Positions 34,358 through 43,109 are shown, counted from the first letter of the stretch. The stretch is 64,000 nucleotides of DNA from Pseudomonas sp. P818 (GCF_000418555.1 NZ_ATKM01000019.1:619889-683888), one strand, 5' to 3'. The notes: generated from the letters alone by a model not told the origin. Program-made: numbers and translations.

Positions 34358-34858
34358 TTAGAGAATCTCCTCGACGCTCTTGCCACGCTTGGCCGCAACG
34401 GATTCCGGAGACTGCATGGTCTTCAGACCGTTGAAAGTGGCATGAACCACGTTCACCGGATTGGTCGAGCCGTAGCACTTGGCCAGAACGTTCTGTACAC
34501 CAGCCACTTCCAGTACGGCACGCATGGCGCCGCCGGCGATGATACCGGTACCTTCCGAAGCCGGCTGCATGTACACCTTGGAGGCGCCATGAGCGGACTT
34601 GATCGGGTACTGCAGAGTGGTGCCGTTCAGATCCACCTGGATCATGTTGCGACGCGCAGCTTCCATCGCCTTTTGAATGGCAGCCGGAACTTCACGGGAC
34701 TTGCCACGGCCGAAACCAACGCGGCCCTTGCCATCACCCACCACGGTCAACGCGGTGAAGGTGAAGATACGGCCACCCTTTACGGTCTTGGCAACGCGGT
34801 TAACCTGAACCAGCTTCTCGATGTAGCCTTCGTCGCGCTTTTGGTCGTTATTTGCCAT
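34358..34858 (-). CDS. rpsE: 30S ribosomal protein S5
   Basis: 166 residues, with EKLVQVNRVAKTVKGGRIFTFTALTVVGDGKGRVGFGRGKSREVP near 15-60 and the GTGIIAGGAMRAVLE loop near 105. Part of the mRNA entry/decoding accuracy region. Confidence 0.98.
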   Translation of the reverse strand: MANNDQKRDEGYIEKLVQVNRVAKTVKGGRIFTFTALTVVGDGKGRVGFGRGKSREVPAAIQKAMEAARRNMIQVDLNGTTLQYPIKSAHGASKVYMQPASEGTGIIAGGAMRAVLEVAGVQNVLAKCYGSTNPVNVVHATFNGLKTMQSPESVAAKRGKSVEEIL

Positions 34859-34861
34859 AAC

Positions 34862-35212
34862 TTAGAACTCCAGCCCGCCTTCACGAGCAGCATCAGCCAG
34901 CGCCTTGACGCGGCCGTGGTACTTGAAGCCAGAACGGTCGAATGCTACCTGGGTCACACCAGCGGCTTTCGCACGCTCGGCAACCAGCGCACCAACTTTC
35001 TTGGCCGCGTCGACGTTGCCGGTGGCGCCATCACGCAGTGCTTTGTCCAAGGTAGAGGCGCTGGCCAGAACCTTGCTGCCGTCGGCCGAGATGACCTGGG
35101 CGTAGATGTGCTGCGAAGAGCGATACACGCACAGACGCACGGCTTCGAGCTCGTGCATTTTCAGGCGTGCTTTGCGAGCGCGACGCAGACGAGTAAGTTT
35201 TTTGTCGGTCAT
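34862..35212 (-). CDS. rplR: 50S ribosomal protein L18
   Basis: 116 residues; RLRRARKARLKMHELEAVRLCVYRSSQHIYAQVI at the start and AFDRSGFKYHGRVKALADAAREGGLEF at the end. Binds 5S rRNA. Confidence 0.98.
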   Translation of the reverse strand: MTDKKLTRLRRARKARLKMHELEAVRLCVYRSSQHIYAQVISADGSKVLASASTLDKALRDGATGNVDAAKKVGALVAERAKAAGVTQVAFDRSGFKYHGRVKALADAAREGGLEF

Positions 35213-35223
35213 TTCTCAGCCCC

Positions 35224-35757
35224 TTACTTCTTCTTGGCTTCTTTACGACGGACAACTTCATCCGCGTAACGAACGCCTTTGCCCTTGTAAGGCTCAGGAC
35301 GACGGAAGTCACGGATCTCCGCAGCCACCTGACCCACCAGTTGCTTGTCGATACCCTTGATCAGGATCTCGGTCTGGTTGGGGGTTTCGGCCACGACGCC
35401 AGCTGGCAGTTCGTAGTCGATCGGGTGAGAGAAGCCCAGCGCAAGGTTCAGCACCTGGCCCTTGGCCTGGGCCTTGTAGCCTACGCCGACCAGCTGCAGC
35501 TTACGCTCGAAGCCTTGGCTGACACCGATAACCATGTTGTTAACCAGAGCGCGAGTAGTACCGGCCATGGCGCGGTTCTGCTGGTCGCCATTACGAGCGG
35601 CGAAACGCAGTTCGCTGCCTTCCTGGATAACTTCTACGGACGAGTGAACGTTCAGTTCCAGGGTGCCCTTGGCGCCCTTGACCGAAAGCTGCTGACCGGC
35701 GAGTTTGATCTCGACACCGGCAGGCAGCACAACGGGGTTCTTAGCAACGCGAGACAT
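35224..35757 (-). CDS. rplF: 50S ribosomal protein L6
   Basis: 177 residues from ATG 35757, MSRVAKNPVVLPAGVEIKL, with NMVIGVSQGFERKLQLVGVGYKA near 80-102 and IRDFRRPEPYKGKGVRYADEVVRRKEAKKK at the end. Confidence 0.98.
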   Translation of the reverse strand: MSRVAKNPVVLPAGVEIKLAGQQLSVKGAKGTLELNVHSSVEVIQEGSELRFAARNGDQQNRAMAGTTRALVNNMVIGVSQGFERKLQLVGVGYKAQAKGQVLNLALGFSHPIDYELPAGVVAETPNQTEILIKGIDKQLVGQVAAEIRDFRRPEPYKGKGVRYADEVVRRKEAKKK

Positions 35758-35770
35758 GCTTATCCCCCCC

Positions 35771-36163
35771 TTAGAACACGGTGCAAAGCACTTCGCCGCC
35801 GACACCGGCAGCGCGCGCAGCGCGATCCGTCATCACACCTTTGTTGGTGGAGACGATGGAAACACCGAGACCGCCACGAACCTTCGGCAGGTCATCGACG
35901 GATTTGTACTGACGAAGGCCAGGACGGCTCACGCGCTTGACTTCCTCGATGACCGGACGGCCTTCGAAGTACTTCAGCTCGATGGACAGTTGTGGCTTGG
36001 CTTCGCCATTGACTTCATAACCCGCAATGTAACCTTCGTCTTTGAGAACCTTGGCTACAGCCACCTTCAGAGTGGAAGAAGGCATGCTTACGACGGACTT
36101 TTCAGCCATCTGGGCATTACGGATACGAGTTAGCATGTCCGCTAACGGGTCCTGCATACTCAT
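35771..36163 (-). CDS. rpsH: 30S ribosomal protein S8
   Basis: 130 residues, MSMQDPLADMLTRIRNAQMAEK, ending GGLGVSIVSTNKGVMTDRAARAAGVGGEVLCTVF. In enteric bacteria S8 is the translational repressor of the spc operon. Here a 194-base spacer with three hairpins separates it from rpsN. Confidence 0.98.
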   Translation of the reverse strand: MSMQDPLADMLTRIRNAQMAEKSVVSMPSSTLKVAVAKVLKDEGYIAGYEVNGEAKPQLSIELKYFEGRPVIEEVKRVSRPGLRQYKSVDDLPKVRGGLGVSIVSTNKGVMTDRAARAAGVGGEVLCTVF

Positions 36164-36190
36164 GGGCTAGACGCTCCTGATACAAAAAGA

Positions 36191-36338
36191 ACAGCCCGAG
36201 GGCTGTGGGATCATCCAAAAGCTCGGCATGGAAATACCAGGCTCAGGAGAGCCGGACATTCTAGAGACCGATCAAAAATGAAGCAAGCCCCAAAAGGGGC
36301 TTGTTCAATAAAAGGCAAAGCCGGCACAAGGCCGGCTT
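36191..36338 (-). other. Three stem-loops in the rpsN-rpsH spacer
   Basis: Read in the operon direction: AAGCCGGC/GCCGGCTT (36338-36318); CAAGCCCC/GGGGCTTG with a TTTT loop (36303-36284), followed by CTTCATTTTTGA; then ACAGCCC/GGGCTGT (36206-36191), followed by TCTTTTTGT just before the rpsH ribosome binding site. Two of the three look like intrinsic terminators in the middle of an essential operon. Confidence 0.65.
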
Positions 36339-36357
36339 CGCTTTCAGCTACCGCTGA

Positions 36358-36663
36358 TTACCAGCTGGCTTTCACCAGGCCCGGTACGTCACCGCGCATG
36401 GCGGCTTCGCGCAGCTTGTTACGCGACAGACCGAACTTGCGGTAAACGCCGTGCGGACGGCCGGTGATGCGGCAGCGGTTACGCAGGCGCGAGGCGCTGG
36501 CGTCACGCGGCTGCTTCTGCAGAGCGACCTGAGCTTCCCAACGAGCTTCCGGAGTGGAGTTCGGGTTGGCGATGATCGCTTTCAGCTCGGCACGCTTCTT
36601 GGCGTACTTGGCAACCGTTTGCTGACGCTTCAGCTCGCGGTTCTTCATGCTTGTCTTGGCCAT
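36358..36663 (-). CDS. rpsN: 30S ribosomal protein S14
   Basis: 101 residues, MAKTSMKNRELKRQQTVAKYAKKRAELKAI, ending with RCRITGRPHGVYRKFGLSRNKLREAAMRGDVPGLVKASW. Only one cysteine is present, so this is the long zinc-free (C-) form. Confidence 0.98.
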   Translation of the reverse strand: MAKTSMKNRELKRQQTVAKYAKKRAELKAIIANPNSTPEARWEAQVALQKQPRDASASRLRNRCRITGRPHGVYRKFGLSRNKLREAAMRGDVPGLVKASW

Positions 36664-36678
36664 TGTCCAGGACTCCGA

Positions 36679-37218
36679 TCAGTTGCGGAACGGGAAGTTG
36701 AAAGCACGCAGCAGAGCGCGGCCTTCATCATCGTTACGGGCAGTGGTAGTCAGGGTGATGTCCAGACCACGCAGCGCATCGATTTTGTCGTAATCGATTT
36801 CCGGGAAGATGATCTGCTCTTTCACGCCCATGCTGTAGTTGCCGCGACCATCGAAGGACTTGGCATTCAGGCCGCGGAAGTCACGCACGCGCGGCAGGGA
36901 GATGGACAGCAGACGATCCAGGAACTCGTACATACGCTCGCGACGCAGAGTGACCTTGACGCCAATCGGCCAACCTTCACGAACCTTGAAACCTGCGATC
37001 GACTTGCGGGCATGAGTCACAACGACTTTCTGACCGGTGATCTTCTCGAGGTCGGCAACGGCGTTCTCGATGACTTTCTTGTCACCGATCGCTTCGCCCA
37101 GGCCCATGTTCAGGGTGATCTTGGTGATGCGCGGAACTTCCATCACGTTGGCCAGCTTCAGTTCTTCCTTCAGCTTGGGCGCGATTTCCTTCCGGTAAAT
37201 CTCTTTCAGTCGTGCCAT
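36679..37218 (-). CDS. rplE: 50S ribosomal protein L5
   Basis: 179 residues, MARLKEIYRKEIAPKLKEEL, with MEVPRITKITLNMGLGEA near 26-43 and GRGNYSMGVKEQIIFPEIDYDKID near 128-151. Binds 5S rRNA and contacts S13. Confidence 0.98.
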   Translation of the reverse strand: MARLKEIYRKEIAPKLKEELKLANVMEVPRITKITLNMGLGEAIGDKKVIENAVADLEKITGQKVVVTHARKSIAGFKVREGWPIGVKVTLRRERMYEFLDRLLSISLPRVRDFRGLNAKSFDGRGNYSMGVKEQIIFPEIDYDKIDALRGLDITLTTTARNDDEGRALLRAFNFPFRN

Positions 37219-37237
37219 GGTATTTACCTACGGATTC

Positions 37238-37552
37238 TCAAGCGCCAACCGGCTTCTGGGTGGACTTGAAGACACGAATTTTCTTGCCGTCTTCGATCTT
37301 GAAGCCAACGCGGTCAGCCTTGTTGGTCTCAGAATTGAAGATGGCAACGTTGGAAGCGTGCAGCGGCGCTTCTTTCTCGACGATACCGCCTTGAACGCCC
37401 GACATCGGGTTCGGCTTGGTATGACGCTTCACCAGGTTGATGCCACCGACGACCAGACGGTCGTCAGCGAGAACCTTGAGCACCTTACCGCGCTTACCTT
37501 TGTCTTTACCGGCGATCACGATGATCTCGTCGTCACGACGAATCTTTTGCAT
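37238..37552 (-). CDS. rplX: 50S ribosomal protein L24
   Basis: 104 residues, MQKIRRDDEIIVIAGKDKGKRGKV (KOW motif), GGINLVKRHTKPNP. Assembly initiator of the large subunit. Confidence 0.98.
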   Translation of the reverse strand: MQKIRRDDEIIVIAGKDKGKRGKVLKVLADDRLVVGGINLVKRHTKPNPMSGVQGGIVEKEAPLHASNVAIFNSETNKADRVGFKIEDGKKIRVFKSTQKPVGA

Positions 37553-37563
37553 GTCGGATCTCC

Positions 37564-37932
37564 TTAAAGCACTTCAGGGGCGAGCGAGACGATCTTCATG
37601 AACTTCTCGGAACGCAGTTCACGGGTCACTGGCCCGAAGATACGGGTACCGATCGGCTCTTGCTTGTTGTTCAGCAGAACAGCAGCGTTGCCGTCGAAGC
37701 GGATGATCGAACCGTCGGCACGGCGAACGCCGTGACGGGTACGAACGACCACTGCGGTCATGACCTGACCTTTCTTCACTTTGCCGCGCGGAATTGCTTC
37801 CTTGACGGTGACCTTGATGATGTCGCCGATGCCGGCGTAGCGACGATGCGAGCCGCCCAGCACCTTGATGCACATAACGCGACGTGCACCACTGTTGTCA
37901 GCCACATCGAGCATGGATTGAGTCTGAATCAT
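37564..37932 (-). CDS. rplN: 50S ribosomal protein L14
   Basis: 122 residues, MIQTQSMLDVADNSGARRVMCIKVLGGSHRRYAGIGDIIKV, ending ELRSEKFMKIVSLAPEVL. First gene of the spc set, 23 bases after rpsQ with no evident terminator, so S10 and spc may be one transcript. Confidence 0.98.
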   Translation of the reverse strand: MIQTQSMLDVADNSGARRVMCIKVLGGSHRRYAGIGDIIKVTVKEAIPRGKVKKGQVMTAVVVRTRHGVRRADGSIIRFDGNAAVLLNNKQEPIGTRIFGPVTRELRSEKFMKIVSLAPEVL

Positions 37933-37955
37933 AAAATTTCTCCGACCCCTAGCCC

Positions 37956-38222
37956 TTAGACGTCAACGGCGCGTTCAACGACTTCAACCAGAGCCCAGGA
38001 CTTGGTCTTGGACTGCGGACGGGTTTCGCGAATGGAAACCTTGTCGCCGATCTTGCACTGATTGCTTTCGTCGTGAGCGTGCAGTTTGGTCGAACGCTTG
38101 ACGTATTTACCGTAGATCGGGTGCTTGACGCGACGCTCGATCAGAACGGTGATGGTCTTGTCCATCTTGTCGCTGACAACACGGCCGGTCAGCGTACGGA
38201 CTGTTTTTTCAACTTCGGCCAT
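37956..38222 (-). CDS. rpsQ: 30S ribosomal protein S17
   Basis: 88 residues from ATG 38222, MAEVEKTVRTLTGRVVSDKMDKTITVLIERRVKHPIYGKYVKRSTKLHAHD. Start chosen two bases after the rpmC stop. Confidence 0.98.
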   Translation of the reverse strand: MAEVEKTVRTLTGRVVSDKMDKTITVLIERRVKHPIYGKYVKRSTKLHAHDESNQCKIGDKVSIRETRPQSKTKSWALVEVVERAVDV

Positions 38223-38224
38223 GA

Positions 38225-38416
38225 TCACTTACCTGCCTGCTGGCTGAGGACAGTCTTGACGCGAGCGATGTCGCGCTTCACTTGCGAGAGCAGGTGAGAC
38301 TGCCCCAGCTGGCCAGTCGCCTTCTGCATACGCAGATTGAACTGGTCGCGCAGCAGCTCGAGCAGTTGCTCGTTCAGCTGTTGTGCGCTTTTTTCACGAA
38401 GTTCGGTCGCTTTCAT
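38225..38416 (-). CDS. rpmC: 50S ribosomal protein L29
   Basis: 63 residues from ATG 38416, MKATELREKSAQQLNEQLLELLRDQFNLRMQ, at the exit of the peptide tunnel. Its start codon overlaps the rplP stop. Confidence 0.97.
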   Translation of the reverse strand: MKATELREKSAQQLNEQLLELLRDQFNLRMQKATGQLGQSHLLSQVKRDIARVKTVLSQQAGK

Positions 38417-38829
38417 CACATCACCGTCCGCTTAACAAAGGTGGTGGCGAGCGGCAGCTTTGCAGCAGCCAGGGCGAATGCCTCGCGCGCCAGCTCTTCG
38501 GATACGCCTTCGATCTCGTACAGGACCTTGCCTGGCTGGATCTGGGCTACCCAGTATTCAACGCCACCCTTACCTTTACCCATACGCACTTCGAGAGGCT
38601 TCTTGGTAACCGGCTTGTCCGGGAAGACGCGGATCCAGATCTTGCCGCCACGCTTAACGTGACGGGTCAGAGCACGACGAGCGGACTCGATCTGACGAGC
38701 GGTGAGACGACCGCGGGCGACAGACTTCAGCGCGAATTCGCCGAAGCTGACCTTGCTACCGCGCTGAGCCAGACCACGGTTGTGGCCGGTCATCTGCTTG
38801 CGGAACTTCGTACGCTTTGGTTGCAACAT
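38416..38829 (-). CDS. rplP: 50S ribosomal protein L16
   Basis: 137 residues, MLQPKRTKFRKQMTGHNRGLAQRG, with GRLTARQIESARRALTRHVKRGGKIWIRVFPDKPVTKKPLEVRMGKGKG. Located near the A-site finger. Confidence 0.98.
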   Translation of the reverse strand: MLQPKRTKFRKQMTGHNRGLAQRGSKVSFGEFALKSVARGRLTARQIESARRALTRHVKRGGKIWIRVFPDKPVTKKPLEVRMGKGKGGVEYWVAQIQPGKVLYEIEGVSEELAREAFALAAAKLPLATTFVKRTVM

Positions 38830-38841
38830 GATGCGTACTCC

Positions 38842-39528
38842 TTATTTCTTAGCAGCTTTACGAGGAGCGGGCGCTTGCGGCTTCAGCTCTTCAGTGCGGC
38901 CACCAATGACCTCACCCTTGAAGATCCAAACCTTGACGCCGATCACACCGTACGTGGTGTGCGCTTCGTAGGTGGCGTAATCGATATCGGCACGCAGGGT
39001 GTGCAGAGGCACACGACCTTCGCGATACCACTCGGTACGGGCAATTTCAGCGCCGCCAAGACGACCGCTCACCTGGATCTTGATGCCCTTGGCACCAATG
39101 CGCATGGCGTTCTGTACAGTGCGCTTCATGGCGCGACGGAACATAACGCGACGCTCCAGCTGCTGAGCTACGCTCTGCGCAACCAGCATACCGTCGAGTT
39201 CCGGCTTGCGGATCTCTTCGATGTTGATGTGCACCGGCACACCCATTTGCTTGGTCAGGTCCTGACGCAGCTTCTCAACATCTTCACCTTTCTTGCCGAT
39301 CACGATGCCGGGACGAGCGGTGTGGATGGTGATGCGTGCGGTTTGAGCCGGACGAGCGATGTCGATACGGCTAACGGACGCGCTTTTTAGTTTGTCTTGC
39401 AGGTATGCACGAACCTTCAGGTCGGCGTTCAGGTAGTCGGCGTAATTGCGACCATCTGCGTACCAGACCGAAGTGTGATCCTTGACGATTCCCAGGCGGA
39501 TGCCAACGGGATGTACTTTCTGACCCAT
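38842..39528 (-). CDS. rpsC: 30S ribosomal protein S3
   Basis: 228 residues from ATG 39528, MGQKVHPVGIRLGIVKDHTSVWYAD. KH domain with ARPGIVIGKKGEDVEKLR near 62-79. C-terminal tail of Pro/Ala/Lys. Confidence 0.98.
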   Translation of the reverse strand: MGQKVHPVGIRLGIVKDHTSVWYADGRNYADYLNADLKVRAYLQDKLKSASVSRIDIARPAQTARITIHTARPGIVIGKKGEDVEKLRQDLTKQMGVPVHINIEEIRKPELDGMLVAQSVAQQLERRVMFRRAMKRTVQNAMRIGAKGIKIQVSGRLGGAEIARTEWYREGRVPLHTLRADIDYATYEAHTTYGVIGVKVWIFKGEVIGGRTEELKPQAPAPRKAAKK

Positions 39529-39541
39529 CTGATCGACTCCG

Positions 39542-39874
39542 TTACTTGTCCGCAACCTTGACAGTGATATGGCAAGACCGCTTGACGATGCGATCAGCAC
39601 GGCCTTTGGCACGCGGCATGATGCGCTTAAGCGAACGCCCTTCGTTGACGAAAACGGTGCTGACCTTCAGGTCATCAACGTCTGCGCCTTCGTTGTGCTC
39701 GGCGTTGGCAACGGCCGACTCCAGCACTTTCTTCATGATCTCGGCGGCTTTCTTGCTGCTGAAAGCCAGCAGGTTGAGCGCTTCGCCCACCTTCTTCCCG
39801 CGGATCTGGTCGGCGACCAGGCGAGCTTTCTGGGCGGAGATGCGAGCGCCCGACAACTTAGCGGCTACTTCCAT
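39542..39874 (-). CDS. rplV: 50S ribosomal protein L22
   Basis: 110 residues from ATG 39874, [27 protein letters not shown], with the tunnel loop [18 protein letters not shown] near 81-98. No erythromycin-type deletion in the loop is evident. Confidence 0.98.
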
Positions 39875-39885
39875 TTCCAAACCCC

Positions 39886-40161
39886 TTAACGCTTGCCTTT
39901 CTTGTCGGCAACGTGACCACGATAGGTACGGGTGCCGGCAAATTCGCCCAGTTTGTGGCCGACCATGTCTTCGTTCACGAGGACCGGGACATGCTGACGA
40001 CCGTTATGCACAGCGATGGTCAGACCGACCATCTGCGGCAGGATCATGGAGCGACGCGACCAGGTTTTAACCGGCTTGCGATCGTTCTTTTCCACCGCCG
40101 CTTCGACCTTCTTCAGTAGGTGAAGATCGATAAAAGGACCTTTTTTCAGAGAACGTGGCAC
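39886..40161 (-). CDS. rpsS: 30S ribosomal protein S19
   Basis: 91 residues, [21 protein letters not shown], with [24 protein letters not shown] and [24 protein letters not shown]. Start is GTG at 40161. Confidence 0.98.
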
Positions 40162-40177
40162 TGTCGTATCCCTCTAT

Positions 40178-41002
40178 TTACTTGCGACGACGGACGATCA
40201 TGTTGTCGGTGCGCTTGTTAGCACGGGTCTTCGCGCCCTTGGTCGGGAAGCCCCACGGCGACACCGGATGACGACCACCGGAGGTACGACCTTCACCACC
40301 ACCGTGCGGGTGATCAACCGGGTTCATGGCAACACCACGAACGGTCGGACGAACGCCACGCCAGCGCTTGGCACCAGCCTTACCCAGCGAACGCAGGCTA
40401 TGCTCGGAGTTCGAGACTTCGCCCAGGGTCGCACGGCACTCAGCCAGGACTTTGCGCATTTCGCCGGAGCGCAGACGCAGAGTCACATAAGCACCTTCAC
40501 GCGCGATCAGCTGAGCGGAAGCACCAGCGGAACGAGCGATCTGCGCGCCTTTGCCCGGCTTCAGCTCGATACCGTGAACGGTCGAACCTACCGGAATGTT
40601 GCGCAGCTGCAGGCTGTTGCCCGGCTTGATCGGCGCCATGTTGCCGGCTACCAGCTGATCGCCAGCTACAACGCCTTTCGGGGCGATGATGTAGCGACGC
40701 TCACCGTCGGCATACTTCAGCAGAGCGATGTGAGCAGTACGGTTCGGATCGTATTCCACGCGCTCGACGGTGGCAGGGATGCCATCCTTGTCGTTGCGAC
40801 GGAAGTCGACCAGACGGTAATGCTGCTTGTGGCCACCACCGATATGACGGGTGGTGATACGGCCGTTGTTGTTACGACCACCGGACTTCGACTTCTTCTC
40901 GAGCAGCGGAGCGTACGGAGCGCCTTTGTGCAGCTCCTGATTGACCACCTTGACCACAAAACGGCGGCCAGCGGAAGTCGGTTTGCATTTAACGATTGCC
41001 AT
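40178..41002 (-). CDS. rplB: 50S ribosomal protein L2
   Basis: 274 residues, MAIVKCKPTSAGRRFVVKV, with GGRNNNGRITTRHIGGGHKQHYR near 40 and the VAMNPVDHPHGGGEGRTSGGRHPVSPWG loop near 223-250, whose His lies close to the peptidyl transferase centre. Confidence 0.98.
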   Translation of the reverse strand: MAIVKCKPTSAGRRFVVKVVNQELHKGAPYAPLLEKKSKSGGRNNNGRITTRHIGGGHKQHYRLVDFRRNDKDGIPATVERVEYDPNRTAHIALLKYADGERRYIIAPKGVVAGDQLVAGNMAPIKPGNSLQLRNIPVGSTVHGIELKPGKGAQIARSAGASAQLIAREGAYVTLRLRSGEMRKVLAECRATLGEVSNSEHSLRSLGKAGAKRWRGVRPTVRGVAMNPVDHPHGGGEGRTSGGRHPVSPWGFPTKGAKTRANKRTDNMIVRRRK

Positions 41003-41016
41003 GATGCACCCCTTCC

Positions 41017-41316
41017 TTACTCAGCACTGCTGGTGAAATCGAGATCTTGGCCCGGCTGAAGGGAGATAACTGCCTTCTTCCAGTCGTTACGCTTGCCCAG
41101 ACCGCGAGCGGTGCGCTTGCTCTTGCCCAGAACGTTCTGGGTAGTAACGCGCTCAACCTTCACGTTGAACAGGCTTTCGACGGCCTTCTTGATTTCCAGC
41201 TTGGTCGCATCGGTAGCGACTTTGAAAACGAACTGACCTTGCTTGTCAGCCAGAACCGTGGCCTTCTCGGAGATGTGCGGGCCAAGCAGCACTTTGAATA
41301 CGCGTTCCTGGTTCAT
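41017..41316 (-). CDS. rplW: 50S ribosomal protein L23
   Basis: 99 residues, MNQERVFKVLLGPHISEKATVLADKQ, the tunnel-exit docking site for trigger factor and SRP. Start overlaps the rplD stop (ATGA). Confidence 0.98.
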   Translation of the reverse strand: MNQERVFKVLLGPHISEKATVLADKQGQFVFKVATDATKLEIKKAVESLFNVKVERVTTQNVLGKSKRTARGLGKRNDWKKAVISLQPGQDLDFTSSAE

Positions 41317-41915
41317 CCCAGCAGCTCCTCGAATTTCTTCACGGCCGAAACAGTGACCAGCACTTTTTCGTACGCGATCAGGCTGACCGGATCGGAACCC
41401 TGGACGTCACGTACGTCGACGTGCGGCAGGTTGCGGGCAGCCAGGTACAGGTTCTGATCGACCGCATCGGATACGATCAGCACATCGTTCAGACCCAGGC
41501 CGTTCAGCTTGCTCAGCAGAGCCTTGGTTTTCGGAGCTTCGACAGCGAAGTCTTCAACCACTACCAGACGGTCGGTACGAACCAACTCAGCAAGGATGGA
41601 GCGCAGAGCAGCGCGGTACATCTTCTTGTTCAGCTTTTGGTCGTGGTTACGGGTGGACGCTGCGAAGGTCACACCACCGCCACGCCAGATCGGACCACGA
41701 GTGGTACCAGCACGAGCACGACCGGTGCCCTTCTGACGCCACGGGCGCTTGCCGCCACCGGAAACGTCGGAACGGGATTTCTGGCCTTTGGTGCCCTGAC
41801 GGCCGCCAGCCATGTAGGCTACGACTGCTTGGTGAACCAGGGTCTCGTTGAACTCGCCACCGAAGGTCGCATCGGACACTTCGATCGCCTGAGCGCCATT
41901 TACATTCAATTGCAT
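41313..41915 (-). CDS. rplD: 50S ribosomal protein L4
   Basis: 200 residues, MQLNVNGAQAIEVSDATFGGEFNETLVHQAVVAYMAGGRQGT, with the tunnel loop KSRSDVSGGGKRPWRQKGTGRARAGTTRGPIWRGGG. In E. coli L4 represses the S10 operon through its long leader; the leader here seems too short for that. Confidence 0.98.
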   Translation of the reverse strand: MQLNVNGAQAIEVSDATFGGEFNETLVHQAVVAYMAGGRQGTKGQKSRSDVSGGGKRPWRQKGTGRARAGTTRGPIWRGGGVTFAASTRNHDQKLNKKMYRAALRSILAELVRTDRLVVVEDFAVEAPKTKALLSKLNGLGLNDVLIVSDAVDQNLYLAARNLPHVDVRDVQGSDPVSLIAYEKVLVTVSAVKKFEELLG

Positions 41916-41929
41916 CTCAGATTCTCCCC

Positions 41930-42559
41930 TTACGCCTTGACAGCCGGACGAACGATAACGTCGCCGCCAGTAGCGCCCGGAACGGCACCCTTGACCAGCA
42001 GCAGGTTACGCTCGGCGTCTACGCGAACGACTTCCAGGGACTGTACGGTCACGCGCTCAGCGCCCATATGACCGGACATCTTTTTGCCCTTGAATACACG
42101 ACCCGGGGTCTGGCACTGACCAATGGAACCCGGTACACGGTGAGAAACGGAGTTACCGTGAGTGTTGTCCTGGCCGCGGAAGTTCCAACGCTTGATGGTA
42201 CCGGCGAAGCCTTTACCTTTGGACTGACCGGTGACATCCACCAGTTGACCAGCTTGGAAAATTTCAGCGTTGATCAGATCGCCGGCCTGGTAGTCGCCTT
42301 CTTCAAGACGGAATTCCAGAACGGTACGACCTGCCGCGACGTTCGCCTTGGCGAAGTGACCGGCCTGAGCCTTGCTGACGCGCGAGGCGCGACGCTCACC
42401 GACAGTGACCTGCACTGCGCGGTAGCCATCGGACTCCTCGTTTTTGAACTGGGTGACGCGATTCGGCTCGATCTCGATGACCGTGACCGGAATGGAGACA
42501 CCTTCTTCGGTGAAAATGCGGGTCATGCCGCACTTACGACCGACTACACCAATAGTCAT
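41930..42559 (-). CDS. rplC: 50S ribosomal protein L3
   Basis: 209 residues from ATG 42559, MTIGVVGRKCGMTRIFTEEG, with GKGFAGTIKRWNFRGQDNTHGNSVSHRVPGSIGQCQTPGRVFKGKKMSGHMG near 125-175. The upstream in-frame extension is rejected. Confidence 0.98.
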   Translation of the reverse strand: MTIGVVGRKCGMTRIFTEEGVSIPVTVIEIEPNRVTQFKNEESDGYRAVQVTVGERRASRVSKAQAGHFAKANVAAGRTVLEFRLEEGDYQAGDLINAEIFQAGQLVDVTGQSKGKGFAGTIKRWNFRGQDNTHGNSVSHRVPGSIGQCQTPGRVFKGKKMSGHMGAERVTVQSLEVVRVDAERNLLLVKGAVPGATGGDVIVRPAVKA

Positions 42560-42626
42560 GTTGTAAACCTCATGAGTGTACGGGGCTTTCACCCGCTATG
42601 GCCGCCCATTTCAGAGCGTTACACGA

Positions 42627-42646
42627 CTAAAACCGCCAGGTTTTAG
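42627..42646 (-). other. Hairpin over the rpsJ stop codon
   Basis: CTAAAACC / GGTTTTAG with a four-base loop spans the end of rpsJ, including its TAA. It lies in the 83-base rpsJ-rplC spacer; no T tract follows. Possibly an mRNA-stability or coupling element. Confidence 0.5.
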
Positions 42647-42954
42647 CCGAGGCTGATCTGCACTTCCACGCCTGCCGCAAGGTCGAGCTTCATCAGCGCG
42701 TCAACGGTTTTATCCGTCGGCTGGACGATGTCCAGAACACGCTTATGAGTGCGGATTTCGTACTGATCGCGCGCGTCTTTGTTGACGTGCGGAGAGATCA
42801 GAACGGTGTACCGCTCCTTACGAGTAGGCAGAGGAATCGGACCACGCACCTGAGCACCAGTACGTTTCGCGGTTTCCACGATTTCCTGGGTAGATTGATC
42901 GATCAGGCGATGGTCAAAAGCCTTCAACCGAATACGGATTTGTTGGTTTTGCAT
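42643..42954 (-). CDS. rpsJ: 30S ribosomal protein S10 (NusE)
   Basis: 103 residues, MQNQQIRIRLKAFDHRLIDQSTQEIVETAKRTGAQVRGPIPLPTRKERYTVLISPHVNKDARDQYEIRTHKR. Also acts as NusE with NusB (encoded in this window) in antitermination. First gene of the S10 operon. Confidence 0.98.
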   Translation of the reverse strand: MQNQQIRIRLKAFDHRLIDQSTQEIVETAKRTGAQVRGPIPLPTRKERYTVLISPHVNKDARDQYEIRTHKRVLDIVQPTDKTVDALMKLDLAAGVEVQISLG

Positions 42955-43018
42955 TTTGACCTCAGATTCCAAGCTGCTAATCCCCACAGACGGACTACGC
43001 CCGCTCGAGGGAGGCGCA

Positions 43019-43047
43019 ATTGTACGGATGCCCCCTGGGGGTGTCAA
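43019..43047 (-). promoter_or_regulatory. S10 operon promoter
   Basis: On the minus strand a perfect -35 TTGACA (43047-43042) and TACAAT (43024-43019) are separated by 17 bases. The start would be near 43012, giving a leader of only about 58 bases before rpsJ. The spacer contains CCCCCAGGGGG. Confidence 0.85.
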
Positions 43048-43064
43048 CTTTTAACCAGTTCAAA

Positions 43065-43092
43065 AGAAAAGGGCCCCGAAGGGCCCTTTTCT
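43065..43092 (-). terminator. tufA terminator
   Basis: AGAAAAGGGCCC / GGGCCCTTTTCT with a four-base loop; in the tufA direction TTTTCTTTTG follows. It ends the str operon just before the S10 promoter. Confidence 0.95.
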
Positions 43093-43109
43093 CTCAAGCG
43101 GATCGTCGA

